Positions 35,982-47,786 of a stretch of DNA of 64,000 bases are shown piece by piece. Made by a program: the position numbers and the translations under genes. The stretch spans positions 446,151,531 to 446,215,530 of the forward strand of contig CM077665.1 of NCBI GenBank assembly GCA_039707655.1, in the 5' to 3' direction. The stretch comes from Elymus sibiricus (taxonomy: Eukaryota > Streptophyta > Magnoliopsida > Poales > Poaceae). A model generated the notes under the pieces. It was not told the origin of the DNA, searched no databases, and worked only from the letters and a program-made list of their open reading frames with translations. Position 1 is the stretch's first letter; every line of letters starts with the position of its first letter.

Positions 35982-37266
35982 GAGCATGCGTCTAATACTT
36001 TGCTTCGATAACTAATAGACTTTTGCAATAAGTATGTGAGTTCTTTATGACTAATGTTGAGTCCATGGATTATACGCACTCTCACCCTTCCACCTTTGCT
36101 AGCCTCTCTAGTACCGCGCAACTTTCGCCGGTGCATCAAACCCACCTTCCTCAAAACAGCCACCATATATTTTCCTCAAAACAGCCACCATACCTACCTA
36201 TTATGGCATTTCCATAGCCATTCCGAGATATATTGCCATGCAACTTCCACCGTTCCGTTTTTCATGACATGCACCATCATTTTCATATTGCCTTGCATTC
36301 GTAAGCATTCATATAGAGTCATATTTTGTTCTAGGTATCGAGTTGTAAGTAAATAAAAGTGTGATGATTTTCATTATTAGAGCATTTGTCCCGTGAGAGA
36401 AAAGGATGATGGAAACTATGAATCCCTCACAAGTTGGGATGAGTCTCCGGACTTTATAAATAATAAAAGAGGCCAATGAAGCCCAAATAAAAAAAAAGAG
36501 GCCAAAGATGCCCACCAAAAAAATGAAAAATAAAAAAAATGAGAGAAAGAGAGAAGGGACAATGCTACTATCTTTTTCCACACTTGTGCTTCAAAGTAGC
36601 ACCATGATCTTCATGATAGAGAGTCTCCTATTTTGTCACTTTCATATAGCTAGTGGAAGTTTTCATCATATGCATGACCACTTAGTTTATTTTTGAGCTT
36701 TCATACACTTATAGCTCTAGTGCATCCGTTGCATGGCAATCCCTACTCACTCACATTGATATCTATTGATGGGATCTCCATAGCCCGTTGATACGCCTAG
36801 TTGATGTGAGACTATCTTCTCCTTTTTTTTCCTCACAACCTCCACCATATTCTATTCCACCTATAGTGCTATATCCATGGCTCACGCTCATGTATTGCGT
36901 GAGAGTTGAAAAGGTTTGAGAACATAAAAGGTGTGAAACAATTGCTTGACTTGTCATCGGGGTTGTGCATGATTTAGATACTTTGTGTGGGGAAGATGGA
37001 GCATAGCCAGACCATATGATTTTGTAGGGATAACTTTCTAAGGCCATGTTATTTCGAAAGGACACAATTGCCTTGTTGGTATGCTTGAAGTATTACTGTT
37101 TTTATGTCAATATTAGACTTTTGTTTTGAATCTTATGGATCTGAATATTCATGCCACAATAAAGAATATTACATGGATAAATATGTTAGGTAGCATTCCA
37201 CATCAAAAATTCTGTTTTTATCATTTACCTACTCGAGGACGAGCAAGAATTAAGCTTGGGGATGCT

Positions 37267-38847
37267 TGATACGTCTCCAACGTATCTATAATTTTTGATT
37301 GTTCCATGCTACTATATTATCTGTTTTGGATGTTTTATATGCATTAATATGCTATTTTATATTATTTTTGGGACTAACCTATTAATCTAGAGCCTAGTGC
37401 CAGTTTCTGTTTTTTCCTTGTTTTTGAGTATTGCAGATAAGGAATATTAAACGGAGTCCAAACGGAATAAAATCTTCGGAATGATTTTTCTTGGACCAGA
37501 AGAAACCCAGAAGACTTGGAGATGAAGGCGGGAGACCTGCCGTGGAGTCACAAGCCACCAGGGCGCGCCCTAGGGGGGGGGGGCGCCACCCTGGCTTGTC
37601 GCCCCATGGCAGCCCTCCTAACCCTATTTTTCGGCCTATAAATTCCCAAATATTCCCTGGATACCAAAAAGAGCCACGAAAATACTTTTCCGCCGCCGGA
37701 AGCCTCTGTTCCCGTGAGATCCCATCTTGGAGTGTTTTCCGGTAATCTGCCGGAGGGGGATTCGATCACGGAGGGCATCTACATCAACTCCATTGCCCCT
37801 CCGATGATGCGTGAGTAGTTTACCACAGACCTTCGGGTCCATAGCCGGTAGCTAGATGGCTTATTCTCTCTCTTTGTTCTTCAATACCATGTTCTTCATG
37901 ATCTTCATGGAGATCTATCCGATGTAATACTCTTTTGCGGTGTGTTTGTCGAGATCCGATGAATTGTGGGTTTATGATCAGCTTATCTATGAATATTATT
38001 TGAATCTTCTCTGAATTCTTATATGCATGATTTCATATCTTTGCAAGTCTCTTCGAGTTATTGGTTTGGTTTGGCCAACTAGATTGGTAATTCTTGCAAT
38101 GGGAGAAGTGCTTAGTTTTGGGTTCAATCTTGCGGTGTCCTCACCCAGTGACAAAGTAGGGGTAGCGAGGCACGTATTTGTATTGTTACCATCAAGGATA
38201 AAAACATGGGGTTTTCATCATATTGCTTGAGTTTATCCCTCTACATCATGTCATCTTACCTAATGCGTTACTCTGTTCTTCATGAACTTAATACTGTAGA
38301 TGCAGGCAGGAGTCGGTCGATGTGTGGAGTAATAGTAGTAGATGCAGAATCGTTTCGGTCTACTTGACACGGACGTGATGCCTATATGCATAATCATTGC
38401 CTTGGATATCTTATTAATTATTCGCTTTTCTGTCAATTGCTCGACAGTAATTTGTTCACCCACCGTATTATTTCCCTTCACGAGAGAAGCCTCTAGTGAA
38501 ACCTATGGCCCCCGGGTCTATTTTCCATATTATATTTTCAGATCTATAAACCAAAAATACCTCACTGCAATCTTTTTACTTTTAGTTTACTTTTCGTTTT
38601 AGCAATCCTATCTATCTATCTCTATCAGATCTCATCCTTGCAAGTAACCGTGAAGGGATTGACAACCCCTTTATAGCGTTGGGTGCAAGTGTTTGATTAT
38701 TTGTGTAGGTACATCTATTCGGGACTTGCTTGTATCCCCTACTGGATTGATACCTTGGTTCTCAACAACTGAGGGAAATACTTATCTACTTTGCTGCATC
38801 ACCCTTTCCTCTTCAAGGGAAAACCAACACATGCTCAAGAAGTAGCA
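37267..38847 (+). repeat. 3' LTR of the nested element
   Basis: A 1581-bp LTR starting TGATACGTCTCC and ending AGTAGCA, followed by TSD CAAGT. Confidence 0.92.
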
Positions 38848-38852
38848 CAAGT

Positions 38853-39458
38853 CTCTTTACTCGTTCTGTAACACAAGATCCCGTGACTAACTCCTTAGTC
38901 ACATTGCTTGCAAGCTTCTTGTGATGTTGTGTTACCGAGTGGGCCCAGAGATACCTCTCCGTCATACGGAATGACAAATCCCAGTCTCGATCCATGCCAA
39001 CTCAACAGATACCCTCGGAGATACCTGTAGAGCACCTTTATAGTCACCCAGTTACGTTGTGACGTTTGATACACACAAGGTACTCCTCCGGTGTCAGTGA
39101 GTTGCATGATCTAATGCTCATAGGAATAGATACTTTGACATGCAGAAACAATAGCAATAAACTGACATGATCATATGCTACGTTCATAGTTTGGGTCTTG
39201 TCCATCACATCATTGTCCTAATGATGTGATCCCGTTATCAAATGACATCTCATGTCTATGGCTAGGAAACCTTGACCATCTTTGATCAACGAGCTAGTCT
39301 ATTAGAGGCATACTAGGGACACGGTGTTGTCTATGTACCCACACATGTATTTGAGTTTCCAATCAATACAATTATAGCATGGATAATAAACAATTATCAT
39401 GAACAAGGAAATATGATAATAACTAAATTATTATTGCCTCTAGGGCATATTTCCAACA
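38853..39458 (-). repeat. 5' LTR of the Angela-like element, part 2
   Basis: Resumes with CTCTTTACTCGTTCTGTAAC after the TSD copy and ends CATATTTCCAACA, followed by TSD CATAA. Confidence 0.9.
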
Positions 39459-39534
39459 CATAAAGCATAGTAAGAAGTGCAGTTATGACTACAAGCAAAT
39501 ACCACTAGTAGAAAACAGGGCTTTGATCCGGGCC

Positions 39535-39795
39535 AGATCAGATCATTAGTCCCGGTTCTGTTACGAACCAGGACCAATGGTTGCATCAGTCCCGGTTCGA
39601 GCGGCCAGGGCGCCGGCCGGGCCACGGCAGGAACCAATCCCGGTTCGTATGACCCCTTTAGTCCTGGTTCCAGACACGAACCGGGACTAAAGGGCCTCGC
39701 TCCTGGCCCAGCCCCTTTAGTCCCGGTGCTAGCCACCAACCGGGACTAAAGAGACACCATTAGTCCCGGTGCTAGCCACCAACCGGGACTTCAGA
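39535..39795. repeat. Left subterminal repeats of the CACTA element
   Basis: Direct and inverted copies of (T)TAGTCCCGGT and ACCGGGACTAA recur, including two copies of TAGTCCCGGTGCTAGCCACC followed by AACCGGGACT. In CACTA elements such motifs bind the transposase. Confidence 0.85.
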
Positions 39796-39801
39796 GTTGC
39801 C

Positions 39802-39810
39802 TATATATAT
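39802..39810 (+). promoter_or_regulatory. TATA box of the transposase transcript
   Basis: TATATATAT follows the left subterminal repeats, about 400 bp before the transposase ATG. The splice acceptor-like GCACGCAG directly before ATG 40221 implies a non-coding first exon. Confidence 0.5.
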
Positions 39811-40220
39811 GCTCGCCCCTGCCCGCTCACTCCTTTGTTTTTTGGCCGGCCCGCGTGTGGGAGGTGTGCTGCTCTCTGTTCTCACCTCCTATGCACATGA
39901 GGTGTTCGATGAAATGCCGCAGCCACACTTAAGCTTTCTCCTCTCCAAGCTGGACCTCCAAGCTACATTTTCCCCAAGATTTGTTTAGGTTTGGCGGTGC
40001 ACCAACTACACAAGTGTTCTAAAAGGTTAACGACTTCATCGTTTCATCTCTCACTCCTAGTTTAGCTCATTTCAAATGCTCTAGAAGTAGAGTGTGGTTT
40101 GTGGGTTTTAGTGGAGGAGTGTATGTGGGAGTTCTTTTGATTTAGACGCACAATTAGAGATTCTCTATTCATGATGTTCTGTAATGGTTTTTGATACACT
40201 TAATTATATAATGCACGCAG

Positions 40221-43200
40221 ATGAACCGGCAATGGATGTACGGTAACCGACGCACCTCCGAGTACATTGAGGGCCTGCATAAATTTCTCGAAGTGGCTAA
40301 GGCAAACAAGCAGAATGGTTTTATGTATTGTCCATGTACTGTCTGTGAGAATACGAAGGTTTACTCTAACTCGAAAACCCTTCACTCCCACCTGCTTGAG
40401 AAGGGTTTCATGCCACACTATAATGTTTAGACCAAGCACGGAGAAAGAGGGGTTATGATGGAAGACAACGAAGAAGAAGAGGATGATGACAGCTATCCTA
40501 TGTTCCCAGAATACGGTGATACTGCAATGGGGGAAGCTGAAGATCAAGAGGCACCAGACGATGTGCCCGATGATGATCTTGGCCAGGTCATTGTTGATGC
40601 ACAGAGAGAATGCGAAAGTGAAAGGGAGAAGTTGAAGTTCGATCGCATGTTAGAGGATCACAAAAAAGGGTTGTACCCAAACTGCGAAGATGACAACACA
40701 AAGCTCGGTACCACAGTGGAATTGCTGCAATGGAAGGCAGACAATGGTGTATCTGACAAGGGATTTGGTTCGCTACTGGAAATAATGAAGAACAAGCTTC
40801 CAAAGGATAACGAATTGCCCGACAGTACGTACGAAGCAAAGAAGGTTCTCTGCCCTCTAGGATTGGAGGTGCAGAAGATACATGCATGCCCTAATGACTG
40901 CATCCTCTGCCGCGGTGAGTACGAGGAATTGAACGCATGCCCGATATGCGGTGCATTGCGGTATAAGATCAGATGAGATGACCCTGGTGATGTTGAGGGC
41001 GAGCGTCCCAGGAAGAGGGTTCCTGCCAAGGTGATGTGGTATGCTCCTGTAATACCACGGTTGAAACGTCTGTTCAGAAACAAAGAGCATGCCAAGTTGT
41101 TGCGATGGCACAAAGAAAACCGTAAGAAAGACGGGAAGTTGAGAGCACCCGCAGACGGGTCGCAGTGGAGAAAAATCGAGAGAAAGTGGGGGGACTTTGG
41201 AGGTGACGCAAGGAACGTATGGTTTGGTTTAAGTGCAGATGGCATTAATCCTTTTGGGGAGCAGAGCAACAAGCATAGCACATGGCCCGTGACTCTATGT
41301 ATCTATAACCTTCCTCCTTGGTTGTGCATGAAGCAGAAGTTCATTATGATGCCAGTGCTCATCCAAGGCCCTAAGCAACCCGGCAAAGACATTGATGTGT
41401 ACCTAAGGCCATTAGTCGAAGAGCTTTTACAGTTGTGGAATGGAAAAGGTGTACGTGTGTGGGATGAGCATAAACAAGAGGAATTTGACCTGCGAGCGTT
41501 GCTGTTTGTAACCATCAATGATTGGCCTGCTCTTAGTAACCTTTCAGGACAGACAAACAAGGGATACAACGCATGCACGCACTGTTTAGATGATACCCAA
41601 AGTATATATTTGGACAAATGCAAGAAGAATGTGTACCTGGGACATCGTCGATTTCTTCCGACTAAGCATGCCTTAAGAAAGAAAGGCAAACATTTCAAAG
41701 GTGAGGCAGATCACCAGAAGAAGCCTGTCCTCTGTACTGGTGATGATATACTTGATATGGTCAAGGATTTACAAGTAATATTTGGAAAGGGTCCTGGCGG
41801 ACAATCTGTTCCGAATGACGCTGAGGGATACACACCCATGTGGAGGAAGAAATCTATATTTTGGGACCTACCCTATTGGAAAGACCTAGAGGTCCGCTCT
41901 GCAATCGACGTCATGCACGTGACGAAGAATGTTTGCGTGAACGTGCTAGGCTTCTTGGGCGTGTATGGGAAGACAAAAGATACACCAGAGGCACGGGAGG
42001 ACCAGCAACGTGTGAACAAAAAAGACGGCATGCATCCAAAGCAGTATCAAGGTCCTGCCAGCTACGCTCTAACCAAAGCGGAGAAGGATATCTTCTTTGA
42101 ATGCCTGCTCAGTATCAAGGTCCCGTCTGGCTTCTCGTCGAATATAAAGGGAATAATAAACATGGCAGAGAAAAAAATTCCAGAACCTAAAGTCTCATGA
42201 CTGCCACGTGATTATGACACAACTGCTTCCGGTTGCATTGAGGGGGCTTCTACCAGAAAATGTTCGATTAGCCATTGTGAAGCTATGTGCATTCCTCAAT
42301 GCAATTTCTCAGAAGGTAATCGATCCAGAAATCCTACCAAGGTTACAGAATGATTTGGTCCAATGTCTTGTCAGCTTCGAGTTGGTGTTACCACCATCCT
42401 TCTTCAATATTATGACGCACGTCCTAGTTCACCTAGTCAACGACATTGCCATTCTGGGTCCTGTATTTCTACACAATATGTTCCCCTTTGAGAGGTTCAT
42501 GGGAGTCTTGAAGAAATATGTTCATAATTGTGCTAGGCCAGAAGGAAGCATCTCCACGGGCCATCAAACAGAGGAGGTCATTGGGTTTTGTGTTTACTTT
42601 TTTCATGACCTTAAGCCGATTGATGTCCCTAAATCGCGGTACGAGGGGAGACTGAGTGGAAAAGGCACGCTAGGAGCGGATTCAATAATATGTAGGGACG
42701 GGCATTCCTGGGCGCAAGCACACTACACAGTTCTACAAAATTCTACCTTGGTGGCCCCGTATATCAATGAACACAAGAATATTCTACGCTACAAACACCC
42801 GGAGCAGTCTGACGACTGGATTACACATGAACACATCGGGACTTTCGGCGGTTGGTTGCAAATGCATCTCATGCGTAACAACACTGTTGGAGTTGACCTG
42901 TACTTGTTGGCCAGGACACCATCTTTGACTGTACGGACTTACCAAGGGTACGAGATAAATGGTAATACATTTTACACGATCGCCCAAGATAAAAAGAGCA
43001 CCAACCAAAACAGTGGTGTCCGCTTTGATGCAGCAATCACCAATAGGGCAAAGGACACATATTATGGTTACATAGAGGAGATATGGGAACTTGACTATGG
43101 ACATGAATTTAAGGTCCCTTTGTTTCGGTGCAAATGGGTCAATCTGTCAGGAGGCGGGGTACAGTTAGACCCACAGTACGGAATGACAACAATGGATCTC

Positions 43201-43525
43201 AACAATCTTGGGTACACAGACGAACCATTCGTCCTAGCCAATGATGTGGCGCAGGTTTTCTATGTGAAGGACATGTCTACTAAACCGAGGAAAAAAAGAT
43301 AAGGAAGCGAATACATCAAACGATGAGCCAAAGCGCCACATAGTTCTTTCAGGGAAAAGAAACATCGTGGGAGTGGAGGACAAGATAGACATGTCTGAGG
43401 ATTATGAAAAGTTTCATGAAATTCCTCCCTTCAAAGTGAAGGCTGACCCAAGCATCCTGTTAAACGATGAAGATTATCCATGGTTACGGCGCAATAAGGA
43501 AGGGACACACGCGAAGAAAAAGTGA
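40221..43525 (+). pseudogene. TNP2-like CACTA transposase with DUF4218/DUF4216-type C-terminus
   Basis: The N-terminal transposase-associated domain starts at ATG 40221 (MNRQWMYGNRRTSEYIEG, then FMYCPCTVCENTK). An acidic linker follows, and the TNP2 core includes CPNDCILCRGEYEELNACPI, MWYAPVIPRLKRLF and INPFGEQSNKHSTWPV. YNACTHCLDDTQSIYLDKC and RSAIDVMHVTKNVCVNVLGF come next. The C-terminal part has FFNIMTHVLVHLVNDIAILG and MFPFERFMGVLKKYVHN (DUF4218-like), then WELDYGHEFKVPLFRCKWVN (DUF4216-like). Damage: TAG at 40428, TGA at 40974, a frameshift near an A run at about 42165-42175 and another in the A run at about 43290-43300. Reading then continues to 43525. Full length would be about 1100 aa. 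Confidence 0.9.
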
Positions 43526-43594
43526 AGACTTTCTCTCCACAACTATTCTCATGATGGCTTTGATCTAGAATATCACTACAGTTACATGTCAAGA

Positions 43595-45500
43595 AATGAA
43601 ATCCCATTTGTAATAGATGAGTTTTCGTCCGAAACCATGTTACTTCGAAAGAGATTGTCCAGTTTGTACACGAAGTGCATCCAGTTTTTCCCGTAACCCT
43701 CTCAACTTTTTAGCACATGCTATGTGGGCGAAATTATGATACCATGCCAAGTTTCAACCTTTTCAGAGTTCATTTGCAGTGATTTTCAAATTCAGGGTCA
43801 TTTAGCTCAAAATAAATCGTGAAATGCATGAAAAATAGCAAATGAAGTCAGAAAAGGTTTGAAAATTGATGATGTGGCTTTGAATGGTGCATATTGAATG
43901 CAGAAAAAGTTTGGAGTTAAAATATGTTAAAAAATTGAAATTCCTTTTGTAATAGATGAGTTTTCGTCCAAACCCTGTTGCTTCGAAAGAGATTGTCTAG
44001 TTTGTGCATGAAGTGCATCCAGATTTTCCCGTAACCCTCTCAACTTTTTAGCACATGCTATGTGGGTGAAATTATGATACCATGCCAAGTTTCAACCTTT
44101 TCAGAGTTCATTTGCAGTGATTTTCAAATTCAGGGTCATTTAGCTCAAAATAAATCATGAAATGCATGAAAAATAGCAAATGAAGTCAGAAAAGGTTTGA
44201 AAATTGATGATGTAGCTTTGAATGGTGCATATTGAATGCAAAAAAAGTCTGGAGTTAAAATATGTTAAAAAATTGAAATCCCTTTTGTAATAGATGAGTT
44301 TTCCTCCAAAAACCTTTTTACTTCGAAGAGATTGTCCAGTTTGTACATGAAGTGCATCCAGTTTTTCCCGTAACCCTCTCAACTTTTTAGCACATGCTAT
44401 GTGGGTGAAATTATGATACCATGCCAAGTTTCAACCTTTTCAGAGTTCATTTGCAGTGATTTTCAAATTCAGGGTCATTTAGCTCAAAATAAATCATGAA
44501 ATGCATGAAAAATAGCAAATGAAGTCAGAAAAGGTTTGAAAATTGATGATGTGGATTTGAATGGTGCATATTGTATGCAGAAAAAGTCTGGAGTTAAAAT
44601 AGGTTAAAAAATTGAAATCCCTTTTGTAATAGATGAGTTTTCGTCCGAAACCCTGTTACTTCGAAAGAGATTTTCCAGTTTGTGCACGAAGTGCATCCAG
44701 TTTTTCCCGTAACCCTCTCAAATTTTTAGCACATGCTATGTGGGTGAAATTATGATACCATGCCAAGTTTCAACCTTTTTAGAGTTCATTTGCAGTGATT
44801 TTCAAATTCAGGGTCATTTAGCTCAAAATAAATCATGAAATGCATGAAAAATAGCAAATGAAGTCAGAAAAGGTTTGAAAATTGATGATGTAGCTTTGAA
44901 TGGTGCATATTGAATGCAAAAAATGTCTGGAGTTAAAATATGTTAAAAATTGAAATCCCTTTTGTAATAGATGAGTTTTCGTTCGAAACCCTGTTACTTC
45001 GAAAGAGATTGTCCAGTTTGTACACGAAGTGCATCCAGTTTTTCCCGTAACCCTCTCAACTTTTTATCACATGCTATGTGGGTGAAATTTTGATACCATG
45101 CCAAGTTTAAACCTTTTCAGAGTTCATTTGTAGTGATTTTCAAATTCAGGGTCATTTAGCTCAAAATAAATCATGAAATGCATGAAAAATAGCAAATGAA
45201 GTCAGAAAAGGTTTGAAAATTCATGATGTGGCTTTGAATGGTGCATATTGAATGCAGAAAAAGTCTGGAGTTAAAATATGTTAAAAAAATTGAAATCCCT
45301 TTTGTAATAGATGAGTTTTCGTCCAAAACCCTGTTACTTCGAAAGAGATTGTCCAGTTTGTACACGAAGTGCATCCAGTTTTTCCCGTAACCCTCTCAAC
45401 TTTTTAGCACATGCTATGTGGGTGAAATTATGATACCATGCCAAGTTTCAACATTTTCAGAGTTCATTTGCAGTGCTTGTCAAATTCAGGGTCATTTAGC
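43595..45500. repeat. Tandem array of about 340-bp units inside the CACTA element
   Basis: The word TAATAGATGAGTTTTC recurs at 43611, 43950, 44288, 44628, 44965 and 45305, giving periods of 337-340 bp and about 5.6 copies. Units include CACATGCTATGTGGG and ATGATACCATGCCAAGTTTC and differ only by scattered changes. Near-identical ORFs in the array are repeat artefacts. Confidence 0.95.
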
Positions 45501-45504
45501 TCCA

Positions 45505-45830
45505 AGAATGAACTAATAGCAAAAAGAATGAACTAAAAAGCTTTTATAAAACTCTAATAGGAAAAAAACGAACTAAAAAGATTTCATAAAACTCTAATAG
45601 CAAATTGAATGAACTAAAAATATTTTATAAAACTCTAATAGGAAAAAGAATGAACTAAAAATCTTTTATAAAACTCTAATAGGAAAAAGAACGAACTAAA
45701 AAGATTTCATAAAACTCTAATAGCAAAAAGAATGAACTAAAAAGATTTTATAAAACTCTAATAGGAAAAGAATGAACTAAAAAGATTTTATAAAACTCTA
45801 ATAGCAAAAGGAATCAACTAAAACATATGC
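45505..45830. repeat. Tandem array of about 41-bp AT-rich units
   Basis: The unit AATGAACTAAAAAGATTTTA plus TAAAACTCTAATAGGAAAAAG repeats about eight times directly after the 340-bp array. The TAAAACTCTAATAG word recurs every 40-42 bases. Confidence 0.93.
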
Positions 45831-46104
45831 AAAAAAATAACATTAAAATTTAAAAAACATAATATATGCAAAAAATAATAAAAAAGGCCCGCCTTCTAGC
45901 CACAACGGCCTGCATACGACTAGAAACCCTAGAAATGGGTCAGGATGCAGGCCCGCAGTGCTAGCAGGCCCAACAGGGCGTGAGATAGGCATGTACTGCC
46001 TGCAATAGAGAGGAGCTTGAGAGGCCAGCGGCAACAGCGCTTATAAACCACTCCGAGCCCCTCTCGACTAGCAAGGTGGGACTAAACTTTTGGCTGCGGG
46101 AAGC

Positions 46105-46275
46105 ACAACCCTTTAGGCCTTTAGTCCCGGTTGGAGCCACCAACCGGGACTAAAGGGCTGTGCTTCCCGCCCTTTTGCCTGGCGAAAACTACCTTTAGTC
46201 CCGGTTGGTGGCTCCAACCGGGACGAAAGGGGGGCCTTTAGTCCCGGTTGGAGCCACCAACCGGGACTAAAGGTG
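46105..46275. repeat. Internal cluster of CACTA subterminal-type repeats
   Basis: Long inverted pairs of TTTAGTCCCGGTTGG and CCAACCGGGACTAAAG with a GAGCCA/TGGCTC centre recur three times. They are like those at the element ends but 3.3 kb from the right terminus. Confidence 0.85.
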
Positions 46276-46279
46276 GGAC

Positions 46280-46287
46280 TATATAAG
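46280..46287 (+). promoter_or_regulatory. Candidate TATA box for the second CACTA gene
   Basis: TATATAAG lies just after the internal subterminal cluster and before a GC-rich leader. That leader ends in a good donor site (CTCCTAG|GTGAGCC at about 46535), suggesting a spliced 5' UTR. Confidence 0.45.
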
Positions 46288-46324
46288 CGGGACTAAAGGT
46301 GGGACTATTTTTCCGTCGCCTCCC

Positions 46325-46510
46325 CGAGCCCGCTTGCTCCTCGTCGCCGCCCCCGACGCCGTCCCCGTCGCCGCCCCCAAGGCCGTCCCCGTCGCCGCCC
46401 CCGACGCCGTCCCCGTCATCGCCGTCCCCGTCGCCGCCCCCGACGCCGCCCCCGACGCCGTCCCCGTCGCCGCCCCCGAAGCCGCCCCCGACGCCGTCGC
46501 CTCCCCGAGC
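46325..46510. repeat. GC-rich minisatellite (CCCCGACGCCGTCCCCGTCG)
   Basis: Units of CCGTCCCCGTCGCCGCCCCC and CGACGC repeat in 12-33 base steps. The proline-rich ORFs it creates in two frames are low-complexity and not counted as genes. Confidence 0.85.
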
Positions 46511-47169
46511 CCGCTCCGGCCTCCTCCTCCTCCTAGGTGAGCCGCCGGCTTGCTCTTTGGCTTCTCAACTCATTGGCTTGCTCTTTTTTCTAGTGATTAA
46601 GAAGCTCCCAAATTAATTAACCTGTATTTCATATATATGGTCTATTTAGTTCTATGGACAACTACGGTGGATGCATGATGAGTCGTGGAAATTGTAATTA
46701 CAATCAGTAATTAGAGGCTCATGCCATAGATCGCTCTTGTGTATACCCCCTGGTGGTAATTTGAATGAACTTACCTAGAGAGTCTCTCTGGGTGAGGAAT
46801 ACTAATTACATTTGGAAGTAGTAGGTGAATAGAGGTTTACTAGTTTCATAATACAGAATTAATTAAGAGTGATCCACACATTATATTAACTATTTAAAAC
46901 AAAAATGACAGAGGTTGAGCAGCCACATACACATTTTCTCACCTTGCTCAGTTTTAAAGAAAGAGGTCTCGGGTTCTTTTTATTATGCAGAGAAAATACT
47001 ATGGTTTGGCAAATACTCTAGTATCAAAACTACAGTTTTTAGGCGCAGCCAAACAGTACCACAATTTGTTGTTTTATTGTTGTTTTATTGGGCCTTAAGT
47101 ATTAAAAATGGTATTGTTGTTTTAATGTTGTTAAATAAAATGATATTTGCTATAGCCACAATTTGTTCT

Positions 47170-47600
47170 CGTCGACGATGCCAATCCCACATCCTCGTCG
47201 TCGACTCGGCGCCGACAACCAGTTTGAGAGGCGCCATGTCCGGGGCTGGGCTCCGTCGGGCTAGCACTAGGGGGTGCTACCTTCCGGGGCGCGCAGTTTG
47301 GTGAGGAATCCGGGTATCGTCGTCGACCCGGAGCTTCTTTGGTGGCGGTCGCGTGGGCCACTATCGGTGCGGAGGCAGCCGGCAACCGAGGAGGTGGTAT
47401 GTTTCCGTGTCAGGGAGGAGGACGAGAACGTCCGTCGCTACATGGTTGCGTTGGATGCGAGGTTCTCCAATACCTGGCAGTTCCTTCAGGGATCTCTCCC
47501 GAGCTATGATCATGTGATGGTTCCTTCTCTTTGGGTGTCCACCGCCCACGCTTCAGGAACCGCGAGTGATTTAGATTATTCAATAATATTCGAGCTGTAT
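47170..47600 (+). pseudogene. GC-rich coding-like segment before the second CACTA ORF
   Basis: A frame at 47274-47603 reads GIVVDPELLWWRSRGPLSV and later NTWQFLQGSLPSYDHVMVPS. The bias and length suggest former coding sequence, either an upstream exon of the second ORF or captured DNA. The family was not recognised. Confidence 0.4.
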
Positions 47601-47786
47601 TAGTGATAATATTCGATGCTTCATTAACTGGATTATTCGAGATGTATTAGTGATATTATATGATAATATTATATGAACAGTCCCCGACGATCGCCGGTGC
47701 TATTATATGTATTAGTGATATTATATGATGATCTTGCTAAAAAATTTTGCCGTTGATTTTTAATCTTAGGATCATGAACACAGGAA

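Larger units (their letters stand above)
32209..38847 (+). mobile_element. Non-autonomous LTR retrotransposon nested in the Angela LTR
   Basis: A 6639-bp element with LTRs 32209-33794 (1586 bp) and 37267-38847 (1581 bp), starting TGA(G/T)ACGTCTCCAACG and ending AGTAGCA. TSD CAAGT is at 32204-32208 and 38848-38852. The 3.5-kb interior has a primer-site-like TCTGGTGCCGTTGCCGGGGA at 33806-33825, a short gag-like ORF and a purine-rich GCTTGGGGATGCT before the 3' LTR. No protease, integrase or RT is present, so it must have moved using another element's enzymes. The LTR start and primer site suggest a gypsy relationship. The LTRs differ by only a few percent by eye. Confidence 0.92.
24223..39458 (-). 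mobile_element. Angela/BARE-like Ty1/copia retrotransposon with a nested LTR element
   Basis: The outer TSD CATAA is at 24218-24222 and 39459-39463. LTRs start TGTTGGGGAACGTTGC and end CATATTTCCAACA on the + strand, so the element runs on the - strand. The 3' LTR is 24223-25998, the degenerate gag-pol interior is 25999-31043, and the 5' LTR begins at 31044. The 5' LTR is split at 32208 by a 6.6-kb LTR element and resumes at 38853. Next to the 5' LTR the - strand reads GTGGCATCATGAGCTAGGTC, a decayed tRNA-Met primer site. LTR ends and pol words match the Angela/BARE/WIS group. No ORF is intact. Confidence 0.92.

Noticed and set aside
40658..41281. 207-codon - strand ORF within the CACTA transposase
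   Set aside because: Antisense shadow of the TNP2-like coding region.
46299..46616. Proline-rich 105-codon ORF
   Set aside because: It follows a GC minisatellite that is open in two frames; more likely a 5' leader exon ending at the donor near 46535.
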